The notes beneath the pieces are model-generated. The model searched no databases and was not told the DNA's origin. It worked only from the letters and a program-made list of their open reading frames with translations. From an uncultured Hymenobacter sp. (GTDB taxonomy: Bacteria > Bacteroidota > Bacteroidia > Cytophagales > Hymenobacteraceae): a stretch of 64,000 nt of DNA. Below, piece by piece: positions 51,794 through 59,751 of the stretch (within the stretch, counting starts at the first letter, position 1; each line of letters begins with the position of its first letter). Both the position numbers and the translations under genes were made by a program. Location: positions 248,001 to 312,000 of the forward strand of contig CAJYPK010000015.1 of NCBI GenBank assembly GCA_913776615.1, in the 5' to 3' direction.

Positions 51794-53038
51794 ATGAACG
51801 AGCAGTTGATTGTCAAGAATTTCGGCCCGATTAAAGACGCCACGGTGGATTTTAAGCGGGTTACGGTTTTCATTGGGCCGACGGGTGGGGGGAAGAGTAC
51901 GTTGGCGAAGTTGGTGGCGATTTTTCGGGATGTAGATTTTTATGCACAGCAAGATGAGCCAGGTTATTTATTCTCACATTATAATCTAGATAATTTTTTT
52001 AGTAAAAAAAGTGAACTGCGGTTATTAAGAGGAAAGTATGGGGTTAAAGTAAGGGGCAGAAAAATAACTTTTGATCCTCTTACCAACCGATTGATTAGTA
52101 CTCAAGCAAAAAATGCTACGGATATTTTTTCAAAATACTCAACCACAAAATCTAGCACCATTTCAAAAACTTTAAAAGCAGCTACTGCGATAGCGAATCT
52201 AACCGAAGACGATGTCAGTGGACTAAAAGACGATGTACAATCTTTTGCTGATAGAATAATTGAAGAAACTGGCGTTGAATTATTAAGAATGATTTTTGCA
52301 AAAATTTTTCACTATACTGCACCTATTTACATACCATCGGAAAGAATTTTTGTATCATCTTTAACAAATTCCTGGGCTGGCTTATTACGTGATGACATTG
52401 GTCTTCCACCTACATTGTTGGCTTTTGCAAATAATTACTCTCAATTCAGAACAATCATACCCAAATTAGAATTACCAATATTTAATGCAAGTTATTTACA
52501 CAGCAAAGGAAATGACTTTATAAAGGTCCGAGGCAATACGAGCCTACTGAATTTACACGAAACAGCTAGCGGCATACAATCTGTCACCCCGCTACTAGTG
52601 CTGCTAGAGCACCTGAGCCGCAACACTGAGCAGGCGCAAAGCTTCATCATCGAAGAGCCAGAACTAAACCTCTACCCCACTGCCCAGCAAGGACTACTAA
52701 ACTGGCTGGTGGAGAAATGCACCAAGGGCGAAAACGACCTGACCATCACCACGCACAGCCCCTACATCCTCTCGCACCTCAACCTGCTGCTCTACGCCTA
52801 CCAGGTCGCGCACAACCACCCCGACCGCGCCGAGGAAGTGGCCCAGCTCGTACCTCGCGAAAGCTGGATTAATCCCCAAGAATTTGCCTGCTACCAAGTA
52901 GAAGACGGCGGCGTCACCTCGTTGGTGAGCGAGGAATTGGGCCTGATTGACGACAACGGACTAGATAACTTGTCGGGCGACGCGGCCGATGCCTTCGACA
53001 ACCTCATTCGCCTCTCCAAGGCAGCGGCGCGGAAATGA
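51794..53038 (+). CDS. AAA/ABC-type ATPase, candidate defence-system component
   Basis: 414 residues. N-terminal LIVKNFGPIKDATVDFKRVTVFIGPTGGGKST places the Walker A loop at 28-36. After a divergent middle come TASGIQSVTPLLVLLEHLSR, Walker B FIIEEPELNLYP (Glu287-Glu288) and the switch His in THSPYIL (His321). This is the AAA_15/AAA_21 (OLD/RecF-like) ATPase class. There is no TOPRIM domain, so it is not a full OLD nuclease. Codons 55-260 are strikingly AT-rich while the ends are GC-rich like the genome, suggesting recombination or transfer. Its last 4 bases overlap the next gene. Such ATPases often power or sense in anti-phage modules; that role is inferred. Confidence 0.85.
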   Translation: MNEQLIVKNFGPIKDATVDFKRVTVFIGPTGGGKSTLAKLVAIFRDVDFYAQQDEPGYLFSHYNLDNFFSKKSELRLLRGKYGVKVRGRKITFDPLTNRLISTQAKNATDIFSKYSTTKSSTISKTLKAATAIANLTEDDVSGLKDDVQSFADRIIEETGVELLRMIFAKIFHYTAPIYIPSERIFVSSLTNSWAGLLRDDIGLPPTLLAFANNYSQFRTIIPKLELPIFNASYLHSKGNDFIKVRGNTSLLNLHETASGIQSVTPLLVLLEHLSRNTEQAQSFIIEEPELNLYPTAQQGLLNWLVEKCTKGENDLTITTHSPYILSHLNLLLYAYQVAHNHPDRAEEVAQLVPRESWINPQEFACYQVEDGGVTSLVSEELGLIDDNGLDNLSGDAADAFDNLIRLSKAAARK

Positions 53039-53568
53039 TAGACCGGATAACGGCCCACTTTGCCAACCAGCCACTGCTGTGCATCAGCAGCCACGGCGAA
53101 GCCGAGTTTCACATATTCGACCCCGAAGGCAACTTCCCCTGTCGGCACCGCGGCCCGGATGCCCCGCAGGAAACCGACCTCACGGTGCGCAATGCTAGCC
53201 CGGCCGCCGTCCACCTGGTAGCCATCGACCACTGCCTGTACGGCTCGGCCGATGCTACCCGTTGCGACTGCGCCCTGGTGCGGCAGGAAGAAATCCGCTT
53301 TGTAGAGTTCAAGCACGGTAAATCCAAAAATCGCCCGGACCGTCTGCGCGAATGTATTCCGCAGCTGGCGGCGGCCATCAACGATTTTGTGCGGGCTGGC
53401 ATTATCGCTCCGCACAGCGTGGTGCAAGCTATTGCCTGCGTAGGTTTTGCCGAGCAACGGCCGCCACGGGGCGCGGCTATCGAAGCCCGGATTCTGCAAC
53501 TCAACAAACTAGTGACGGAGGGAGTAGTGGTCGAGCTGCATATCAGTGACAACACGTTGTTTGGCTAG
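53035..53568 (+). CDS. Small PD-(D/E)XK-like protein coupled to the ATPase
   Basis: 177 residues, starting within the ATPase stop region (4-base overlap), so translation is coupled. The block RCDCALVRQEEIRFVEFKHG gives Asp78 and, 13 residues on, Glu91-x-Lys93, the spacing of the PD-(D/E)XK nuclease core. A following helix (RECIPQLAAAINDF) has the Gln often found after the motif. No close family is recognised. The overlap and the shared promoter indicate that the two proteins act together, plausibly an ATPase-gated nuclease. Alternatives are a non-catalytic nuclease-fold adaptor or an immunity protein. It is followed after 11 bp by a palindromic repeat. Confidence 0.65.
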   Translation: MIDRITAHFANQPLLCISSHGEAEFHIFDPEGNFPCRHRGPDAPQETDLTVRNASPAAVHLVAIDHCLYGSADATRCDCALVRQEEIRFVEFKHGKSKNRPDRLRECIPQLAAAINDFVRAGIIAPHSVVQAIACVGFAEQRPPRGAAIEARILQLNKLVTEGVVVELHISDNTLFG

Positions 53569-53579
53569 CAAGCGGTGCC

Positions 53580-53673
53580 ATGTAACACCAAGCTCCAGCT
53601 TGGTGATGCGGCAGGGTATACTCGCTGAGCAATGCCCCCAGCCCCATCACCAAGCTGGAGCTTGGTGTTACAT
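53580..53673. repeat. REP-like inverted repeat, family C
   Basis: 28-bp arms ATGTAACACCAAGCTCCAGC... and its complement, with a centre of about 36 bp. Each arm also contains a smaller palindrome (CCAAGCTCCAGCTTGG). It borders the ATPase/nuclease cassette on its right side. Confidence 0.85.
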
Positions 53674-53684
53674 CTCTCTTCATT

Positions 53685-54719
53685 CTAACGGCTCAGCATC
53701 ACCTGCTTGGTGAACGTAGCGGAGCCGGCTTGCAAGCGCAGCGAATAGATGCCCGCCGCCAAATCAGCCATCGGGACCGTGAGGCGAGCCCCGGTGCCGG
53801 GCAAGCCCGCCGTCTGCGTGCGCACCACCTGGCCCAGGCTGTTGCAGAGCGTGGCCCGCACCTCGCTGGCCCCGGCTACTGCCGGCACCCACACAGCTAG
53901 GTTGGTCTGGGCCGGATTGGGAAATAGTTGTACTTCCGCCGCGGCCAGCGCCGGGGCCGCGGCCAGGGCCGTCGTAGCGGGGGTGAAGGTGTACACCTGC
54001 CCCGTCACCGGCCGGATCAGCCGGTTGTAAGATGTCGTGGACGAGACCGTTGGCGCGCTGCCCGCACTGGTCAGCGATAAAAAGCTGCCATCGGCCGCCT
54101 TGAGGCCAATAGTCGCATCCGTAGCCTCGTTTATCGGTCCCCGACGGTAGAGGTAGTCGATGCGGCCGGTAGCCTCGTACAGCTTCACCTGGAAGGAGAT
54201 AAAGCGGGGCGCGTCGCCGTTGACATCGTAATAATCGAGCCACTCCATCGTCAGCACCCGCGCCGGGGCGGTGCCGCTCAGGGCGTATTGCGCCGAGGCT
54301 CCCTGGCTGGCATCGCCGAATAGGTCAGTCCAGAAAGGAGCAAGCACGGGCAGGCTACCACCGGTTAGCTGGGAGCTGGTCAGGGTGTTGCTCATTTCCG
54401 CGCCCGCCGTCGAGAGGTTGCCGCCAAAACCCAGCAGGCCATTGGACGACACCTGAAAACTGCTGTAGCCCACTCCCCCAAACGTGAAAGTAAACCCAAT
54501 GGGCAGGCTGCCCGACACCGTGTTGTTGCGCAGAATAGCCGGCACCGCAGTCCCGCCCACCAGCGGGGTAAACGTACCGGCCGACGCCGTAAACTGGTAG
54601 CGGCTCACCGTCGACTGCGCCCGCCCCGCAGTCGTAGTCAGTAGCCCGAGGCCAAGTAGCACATGAGTGCCCGGCCGCCGGAAAGCCGGCCGGGCTGGCA
54701 GTGTAAAGAATGAAAGCAT
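53685..54719 (-). CDS. Secreted protein with T9SS type A sorting domain
   Basis: 344 residues from MLSFFTLPARPAFRRPGTHV; the frame opens 9 residues earlier. The signal segment VLLGLGLLTTTAGRAQ is followed by a beta-rich domain (YQFTASAGTFTPLVGGT, IGFTFTFGGVGYSSFQVSSNGLLGFGG) like those in many Bacteroidota surface proteins. The C-terminal VQLFPNPAQTNLAVWVP ... GIYSLRLQAGSATFTKQV is a type A sorting domain. It is probably displayed on the cell surface; no enzyme motif is seen. It is divergent from a lipoprotein gene across a region with a duplicated motif. Confidence 0.8.
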   Translation of the reverse strand: MLSFFTLPARPAFRRPGTHVLLGLGLLTTTAGRAQSTVSRYQFTASAGTFTPLVGGTAVPAILRNNTVSGSLPIGFTFTFGGVGYSSFQVSSNGLLGFGGNLSTAGAEMSNTLTSSQLTGGSLPVLAPFWTDLFGDASQGASAQYALSGTAPARVLTMEWLDYYDVNGDAPRFISFQVKLYEATGRIDYLYRRGPINEATDATIGLKAADGSFLSLTSAGSAPTVSSTTSYNRLIRPVTGQVYTFTPATTALAAAPALAAAEVQLFPNPAQTNLAVWVPAVAGASEVRATLCNSLGQVVRTQTAGLPGTGARLTVPMADLAAGIYSLRLQAGSATFTKQVMLSR

Positions 54720-54780
54720 GTAAGATGCGCTGAGCGTGAGTAGCAAGCCTGGTCGTTAGCGCCGGCTCGCGTTTGGGCTG

Positions 54781-54899
54781 CAAATATCTTTCTTTTTTGC
54801 ATCATTGTTGCAAATTAATTTTTTGCCTCGACTCATCATTCCGCTTCCTAAAGCCATACACTGCGATCTCGACAAAAATACTTGCATCATTGTTTCAAA
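54781..54899. promoter_or_regulatory. Duplicated 18-bp motif at divergent promoters
   Basis: TTGCATCATTGTTGCAAA at 54797-54814 and TTGCATCATTGTTTCAAA at 54882-54899 differ at one base. The first places TTTG (minus strand) 22 bp from a near -7 box GATATTTG (54788-54781). The second overlaps the -33 TTG of the rightward promoter. It is a plausible shared operator. Confidence 0.45.
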
Positions 54900-54921
54900 A
54901 ATGAAATACCCCTTACTTTTG
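54889..54921 (+). promoter_or_regulatory. Promoter of the lipoprotein gene
   Basis: ATTG at 54889-54892, a 21-bp spacer, then TACTTTTG at 54914-54921, an exact -7 box. The predicted start is near 54927, about 31 nt before the ATG at 54958, which rules against the longer frame that opens at 54805. Confidence 0.62.
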
Positions 54922-54957
54922 CGGCATCCACGGAGGCGGTCATTTCTGCCTATTCTT

Positions 54958-56061
54958 ATGCACAAAAGTATTACTCTTACCAGCGGGGCAGCGGCGCTGC
55001 TGGCGGGCCTGGGCTTGGCAGGCTGCAAAACGGAGCTGGAACAAGTAGTCAACCTGGGCTACTTACCGCCCATTACCCTACCCGATTCGCTGGTCCTCAC
55101 CTACGGCCAGCAAACGCAGTTGCTGTTACCCGCCGAGTATCAAGGCCGGGCCGACGTGCGGCTGGCGCTTGGTTTCGGTGACAATCCGCGCCTGAAACTA
55201 ACCGACGCTGATTCGCTCAAAGATGTGCTGGTCCGCGCCATTACGGTAGACCAGGCGGCGCGCCGCGTCAGCATCGACACCCGGCGGCTGTACCCTAGCA
55301 ACATGCTGTCTATCAGTAACGGGGTGCGCACGCCGCGCGTGTACCGGGTTACGCTCACGGCCCGGTCGACCAGCGGCTTCCAGCCCGTGAAGTCGCTCTT
55401 TACCGTGCGGGTAGTCCCCGCCCAACTCAACATTGCGGAGCTGAATACGCCGGATAAAATTCCGTACGGCTACGGGATTTACGATGGCAAGCCCTTGTAC
55501 TACACCATCGATTACGCGGGCCTCGATGCGACCAGCACTACGCTGGGGCTACACGTAAATGGCCGCCCCGACGGCAAAGTGCTCCTCAGTGGCCAACGCG
55601 TGCAAATCGCCGCCGACGCTGGCGACCCCACCCGGAAATACGAGTGGACCTACGATATGATCCCGCAGTTGTTTAAGGACGGGTACGAGGTGGCTCGCCG
55701 GCAGTTCCGGGTGGTACTCATGCCCAAGCCGAAGTTTTTCTTCGGCACGTACTATGCCAGCTACGACCTGACGGTACTGCAAAACCGGGTTGTCATCCTG
55801 CTGGGTAAAGGCTATACGTCGGCCGCCCCCACGTTTTATCCCGACAAATACAAAGGCAGCTACGCCCTAAAAAGCATCGAGAAGGATGGTCTTCCCTACC
55901 CCGATAGCAGTCAGATATTCAGCGTAGATGCTACTACCGGCATTGTGACGGTAGCGCCCAACGTGGTATTGGCCGCTGGTAGCTACAAGGTGACCGTACA
56001 AACACAGACCACCACCGGCCTGCCCCTGACGGCAGACCTGACGCTGGTGATGGAACGCTAA
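54958..56061 (+). CDS. Surface lipoprotein with Ig-like modules (DUF1735/DUF4361-like)
   Basis: 367 residues from MHKSITLTSGAAALLAGLGLAGC. The lipobox LAGC and the promoter upstream both support this start. The rest is beta-rich: a first module (PDSLVLTYGQQTQLLLPAEYQGRADVRLAL) and later YRVTLTARSTSGFQPVKSLFTVRVV resemble bacterial Ig-like folds, as does SIDATTGIVTV-type wording near the end (VDATTGIVTVAPNVVLAAGSYKVTVQTQTT). The domain layout resembles surface-glycan-binding or DUF1735-type lipoproteins of Bacteroidota, but no SusC/D partner is adjacent. Function unknown. Confidence 0.7.
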   Translation: MHKSITLTSGAAALLAGLGLAGCKTELEQVVNLGYLPPITLPDSLVLTYGQQTQLLLPAEYQGRADVRLALGFGDNPRLKLTDADSLKDVLVRAITVDQAARRVSIDTRRLYPSNMLSISNGVRTPRVYRVTLTARSTSGFQPVKSLFTVRVVPAQLNIAELNTPDKIPYGYGIYDGKPLYYTIDYAGLDATSTTLGLHVNGRPDGKVLLSGQRVQIAADAGDPTRKYEWTYDMIPQLFKDGYEVARRQFRVVLMPKPKFFFGTYYASYDLTVLQNRVVILLGKGYTSAAPTFYPDKYKGSYALKSIEKDGLPYPDSSQIFSVDATTGIVTVAPNVVLAAGSYKVTVQTQTTTGLPLTADLTLVMER

Positions 56062-56119
56062 CTACGCCAACGTCCCCTCACTCGGCGCGTATAGCCATGC
56101 TCATTCCATCTCTTTGAGT

Positions 56120-56365
56120 ATGAAAACTATGCTCCTGCTGGCCCTGCTGGCAAGCTGCGCCACCCTGAGCCGCGCCCAAACCACTCCCTCCACCTCGCCA
56201 TCGACGGCCCCGCCCAGCGTGGCGGGCACCAAGAACGTAGGTGCCGACCGCGCCGACGCCCCCCAGGCCCCCGGGATGAGCACGACCCCACCTACGTCGC
56301 CAGGTCAGAAAAGCCGCTCACGAGCCGCCGCCCGCAAAACCGCCGCGGGCAAATTGCCCAGGTGA
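56120..56365 (+). CDS. Small secreted Pro/Ser/Thr-rich protein
   Basis: 81 residues from MKTMLLLALLASCATLSRAQ, a signal peptide. An in-frame TTG six bases upstream is less likely. The mature part is low complexity, rich in Pro, Ser, Thr and Ala (TTPSTSPSTAPPS) with a basic tail (KSRSRAAARKTAAGKLPR). It is probably disordered; the function is unknown. It is 58 bp downstream of the lipoprotein on the same strand and might be cotranscribed. The long repeat-rich gap follows. Confidence 0.5.
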   Translation: MKTMLLLALLASCATLSRAQTTPSTSPSTAPPSVAGTKNVGADRADAPQAPGMSTTPPTSPGQKSRSRAAARKTAAGKLPR

Positions 56366-56483
56366 ACACAGCCGAATGCAGAACGGCTTCGCCTTCCTTG
56401 ATAGAGAAGCTCTTTAGAAAGCGCTTTTCAGGTGAACACTCCTCGGCTTAGTTCGCCCGCGAGACCCCATCCCCGGCAGGGCG

Positions 56484-56577
56484 ACTTCCTAAACAGTTTC
56501 AGAATCAAAAATTCAACCCAAAGGCATACACCAACTTGCGTAGCTAGTGCTTGATTCTTCGAAGCTGTTTAGGAAGT
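56484..56577. repeat. MITE-like inverted repeat
   Basis: Arms of 25 and 27 bp (ACTTCCTAAACAGTTTC-AGAATCAA and its complement with one mismatch and a 2-base gap) around 42 bp. TTTCCTAAACAGCTTC-type ends resemble insertion-sequence termini. No target duplication is obvious. Confidence 0.55.
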
Positions 56578-56596
56578 GACACGACCACATAACTAT

Positions 56597-56688
56597 TGTC
56601 ATGCTGAGCTTGCCGAAGCATCTTGGCAGGTTCGTTGAATGGCTAAACAGTGAACCTGCCAAGATGCTTCGGCAAGCTCAGCATGACG
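56597..56688. repeat. REP-like inverted repeat, family B copy 3
   Basis: 37-bp arms, beginning TGTCATGCTGAGCTTGCCGA, with one terminal difference and an 18-bp centre. Confidence 0.85.
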
Positions 56689-56707
56689 GACGTTTGTGGT
56701 TTACTTA

Positions 56708-56723
56708 TTTCCTAAACAGCTTC
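56708..56723. repeat. Solo copy of the MITE terminus
   Basis: TTTCCTAAACAGCTTC, matching the left end of the element at 56484 in the same orientation. Confidence 0.5.
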
Positions 56724-56889
56724 TTAAAGTAACTGCCCCTGCACCGCGCCCCCGTAACCTGCCATGCTATCTCGGGGGTCTCCAGCCATTGCCTATCAGG
56801 TGGATGCAGCCGACCTGGCCGACGAGTAAGCTCCTCATAACTCATCGGGCTGAAAACGGTACTACCATTTCCAGCCAACCCCTCACCCG

Positions 56890-58059
56890 ATGAGCAACTC
56901 CTTTGACTCCCGCGCTTCGCGCCGTGATTTTTTGCGCGCCCTCTCGCTGGGCGCGGGCGCTACGCTCGCGGGTAGCACCGGGCTGGCCCAGCCGCTCAGC
57001 TGGCTGGCTAATGACCTGGCCGCCGAGCGCAAACTCGGGGTGGCGTTGGTCGGCTTGGGCAACTACAGTACCGGCCAGCTCGCCCCAGCCTTGCAGCAGA
57101 CAAGATTTTGCCAGCTAGCGGGTATCGTTACGGGCTCGCCCGCCAAGGCCGCGCAGTGGCAAAAGCAGTACCGCCTGCCCGCCGGTAACTGCTACGATTA
57201 CAAAACGTTCGACCGCATCGCCGACAATCCGGCCATCGATATTGTGTACGTGGTGCTGCCCAATGCCTTGCACGCTGAGTACGTGGTGCGGGCGGCGCAG
57301 GCCGGCAAGCACGTTATTTGTGAGAAACCAATGGCCACCTCAGTGGCCGATGCTCGCCGCATGATTGCGGCAATGGAAAAAGCGGGCAGAAAGCTTAGTA
57401 TCGGCTACCGGCTACATTTCGAGCCGCACAACCAAGCCATGATGCGCCTGGGCCAGGCGCAGACCTACGGGGCCATCAGGCACCTGGCGGCCGACAACGG
57501 CTTTAAGTTTGACAGCGGTAGCACACCCTGGCGGGTAGATAAAAAGCTCAGCGGCGGGGGACCGCTCATGGACATGGGCATCTACTGCCTGCAGGGCTGC
57601 CTATACACGAAGGGCCAGGTGCCAGTCGCCGTCACGGCCAGCTTCACGCCCGAAACCGGTACCGGCTACTTCAAGGAAGTAGAGGCGGGCGTAAACTGGC
57701 AACTGCGCTTTGCCGATGGCTCCGTGGCCGACTGCCGTACCACCTACGCCGACAACATGCCGGGTCGCCTGCGCGCCGATGCCACCGGCGGCTGGCTGGA
57801 GCTGGCGCCGGCTTTTGGCTACGGCGGGCTAGCTGGCCGCACCAGCAAAAACGACGGGCTGCTTAACCTTCCCAATATCAATCAGCAGGCCGCTCAACTA
57901 GACGATTTCGCCCAGTGCGTGCTGCTCAACAAGCCCACCCGCGTACCCGGTGAGATGGGCCTGCGCGACGTCCAGCTGCTCCAAGCCATCTACCGCGCCG
58001 CCGAGACTGGCCAGCCAGTTTCGACCAAGGATGTGGTACAGCTAATCGACCGCCGGTAG
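56890..58059 (+). CDS. Tat-exported Gfo/Idh/MocA family oxidoreductase
   Basis: 389 residues. The N-terminal SRRDFLRA (10-17) is a twin-arginine signal, so it is folded with its cofactor before export. The Rossmann domain has GVALVGLGNYSTGQLAPAL, the DxV-type VVLPNALHAEYV strand and the hallmark CEKPMATSVADARRM. The C-terminal domain contains GGGPLMDMGIYCLQGCLY. These enzymes use a tightly bound NAD(P)(H) to oxidise or reduce sugars in the periplasm, like glucose-fructose oxidoreductase. The substrate is unknown. Convergent with a DUF4136 lipoprotein 26 bp away. Confidence 0.93.
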   Translation: MSNSFDSRASRRDFLRALSLGAGATLAGSTGLAQPLSWLANDLAAERKLGVALVGLGNYSTGQLAPALQQTRFCQLAGIVTGSPAKAAQWQKQYRLPAGNCYDYKTFDRIADNPAIDIVYVVLPNALHAEYVVRAAQAGKHVICEKPMATSVADARRMIAAMEKAGRKLSIGYRLHFEPHNQAMMRLGQAQTYGAIRHLAADNGFKFDSGSTPWRVDKKLSGGGPLMDMGIYCLQGCLYTKGQVPVAVTASFTPETGTGYFKEVEAGVNWQLRFADGSVADCRTTYADNMPGRLRADATGGWLELAPAFGYGGLAGRTSKNDGLLNLPNINQQAAQLDDFAQCVLLNKPTRVPGEMGLRDVQLLQAIYRAAETGQPVSTKDVVQLIDRR

Positions 58060-58085
58060 CGCGAACGCGGCGAGTCCGCGCTACC

Positions 58086-58652
58086 CTACCTGGCAGGCAC
58101 CGGGAAACGGGCAAATACGTCTTCTACCCCCTTATCAATCTGCTTGGCCGAACGGCTGGGGGTACGCGATAAAATAGCGGTCGTCGTACCCTGCCACACC
58201 AGCTCCTTACGGGTGGCATCGACCAGGTCAATGGTGGCGGTGCCTTCCTGATAAGTCCCCACCGGAATGTCATTGGCCTGCCAGTGGTAGTTGCGCTGGC
58301 CGATGTAGTAGGGCGCGCCGTCGGTGCGAAAATTCGCCTCGCGAGTTTGCACCCGCTGCTGGGTTACGAGGGCGATATTTACCCACAGGTCGGGCTGGTC
58401 GGCCTGGCGCAGGCCCCGGGCCTCCAGCTCGCGGGTGACGGCGCGCTTGAGGTCAAATACGTTGGAGCCCGAACCCATGAAGGCTGAATCGTTGCGGGCG
58501 ACGGCATCCATAAAATTGAAAGTCCGGTAGCGGGTCAGATTCACGCCCGGCCGGCTATCCACCCGCGTAGTCGCCTGCTCCGACGAGCAGGCTGCCAGCC
58601 CCAGCGCCAGGGCCAGCAAAGGTTTTTTCAAGACGTGGGGCAAGCTGGGCAT
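58086..58652 (-). CDS. DUF4136 lipoprotein
   Basis: 188 residues: a lipoprotein signal (LLALALGLAACSSEQ; lipid Cys at 22), then the DUF4136 domain (RPGVNLTRYRTFNFMDAV, LKRAVTRELEARGLRQADQPDLWVNIAL, GTATIDLVDATRKELVWQGTTTAIL). The family is widespread and anchored to the outer membrane; the role is unknown. The gene stands alone, and a hairpin after the next minus-strand gene lies just upstream of its start. Confidence 0.85.
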   Translation of the reverse strand: MPSLPHVLKKPLLALALGLAACSSEQATTRVDSRPGVNLTRYRTFNFMDAVARNDSAFMGSGSNVFDLKRAVTRELEARGLRQADQPDLWVNIALVTQQRVQTREANFRTDGAPYYIGQRNYHWQANDIPVGTYQEGTATIDLVDATRKELVWQGTTTAILSRTPSRSAKQIDKGVEDVFARFPVPAR

Positions 58653-58675
58653 AGCGGAAGAGTGCGGATTATATC

Positions 58676-58710
58676 AAATAAAAAGCCGGCTAGCGAGGCT
58701 AGCCGGCTTT
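58676..58710 (-). terminator. Intrinsic terminator of the aldo/keto reductase gene
   Basis: A 13-bp stem AAAGCCGGCTAGC / GCTAGCCGGCTTT (58682-58694 with 58698-58710) followed on the minus strand by a TTTTATTTG tract, 27 bp after the stop. Confidence 0.8.
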
Positions 58711-58736
58711 GCTTAACGCACAACAACCCAGCGGCG

Positions 58737-59600
58737 TTACGCCGGCTTGATTTTATCGAGCGTGGCCATGTCCTCGGCCGAAAGCCGGATGTCGGCCGTT
58801 TTCATATTCTCCTCCAGGTGCTTCACTTTGGAAGTGCCGGGGATGAGCAGAATGTTGGGCGAATGGTGCAACAGCCAGCTCAGGGCGATTTGCTGCGGGG
58901 TAGCGCCGTGCTTGTGGGCGATGCTATCGAGCGCCGCCAGCGCCTCCTTGTTGCCCCCCGAGAGCGGGTACCACGGGATAAAGGCGATGTTCTGTTCGCG
59001 GGTGTAGTCGAGTACGGCCTCCCACTTGCGGTTGTCGACGCTGTACATGTTTTGCACCGACACTACCTCGAAAAACTCCTGGGCCTTTTTAATCTGGTCT
59101 ACATCGACTTCCGAAAGGCCGATGTGCTTGATCAGGCCATCCTGCTGGGCTTTTTTGAGGAAGTTGAAGGTGTCTTCCGCTGGCACGTTGGGGTCGATGC
59201 GGTGCAGCTGGTACAAGTCAATCTGCTTTACCCGCAGGCGCTGGAGGCTACCGTGCAGGGCTTCCTCCAAATGCTTGGGGCTGCCGTCGAGGGGCCACTG
59301 GTTGGGGCCGGTGCGCAGCAGCCCGCCCTTGGTTGCGATTACCAAGCCTTGCTTGTAAGGGTGCAGGGCCTCGGCAATCAGTTCCTCCGAAACGTTGGGG
59401 CCGTAGCTGTCGGCGGTATCAATAAAATCGACGCCCAGCTCCACAGCCCGCTTCAGCACGCGGATGGCCTCGTCGTGGTCTTTGGGCGGCCCCCAGATGC
59501 CGTCGCCGGTGATGCGCATGGCCCCGAAGCCGAGGCGATTAACGGTCAGGTCGCCGCCGATGGTAAACGTGGCGGGATAAGATGCGGTGGTAGCTGCCAT
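58737..59600 (-). CDS. Aldo/keto reductase
   Basis: 287 residues, single TIM barrel. The catalytic tetrad is visible: Asp61 and Tyr66 in FIDTADSYG, Lys92 in IATKGG, His134 in LYQLHRIDP. The NADPH end has LLIPGTSKVKHLEEN. It reduces aldehydes or ketones in the cytoplasm; the wording is that of the YghZ/oxidoreductase Tas-like branch. The physiological substrate is unknown. It lies downstream of dxs on the same strand with a terminator between. Confidence 0.93.
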   Translation of the reverse strand: MAATTASYPATFTIGGDLTVNRLGFGAMRITGDGIWGPPKDHDEAIRVLKRAVELGVDFIDTADSYGPNVSEELIAEALHPYKQGLVIATKGGLLRTGPNQWPLDGSPKHLEEALHGSLQRLRVKQIDLYQLHRIDPNVPAEDTFNFLKKAQQDGLIKHIGLSEVDVDQIKKAQEFFEVVSVQNMYSVDNRKWEAVLDYTREQNIAFIPWYPLSGGNKEALAALDSIAHKHGATPQQIALSWLLHHSPNILLIPGTSKVKHLEENMKTADIRLSAEDMATLDKIKPA

Positions 59601-59751
59601 TGGTGGAAAAGGATTAGGCGTGAGCGCCGCCTGCGCAGCGACAAGTCGCCGCCAGGAGCGTTGGGGTAAGACAAGCTTGCTTAGCCTATTGTTTACCGCC
59701 GCACCTAAGCAGTGTACACTTTTTCAGGTCCGTTAGGCTCATCTGGCGTCC

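Larger units (their letters stand above)
56366..56889. other. 524-bp repeat-rich intergenic region
   Basis: No gene is supported. It contains a MITE-like inverted repeat (56484-56577), a REP-like family B element (56597-56688) and an extra copy of the MITE terminus (56708-56723). The remainder (56366-56483 and 56724-56889) shows no recognised signal. Confidence 0.7.

Noticed and set aside
54805..54957. Longer N-terminus for the surface lipoprotein
   Set aside because: It would start upstream of a consensus promoter and put 51 residues ahead of the lipoprotein signal.
56597..56688. REP element as a small RNA or riboswitch
   Set aside because: The same arms occur at unrelated loci in both orientations relative to genes, so a dispersed repeat explains it better.
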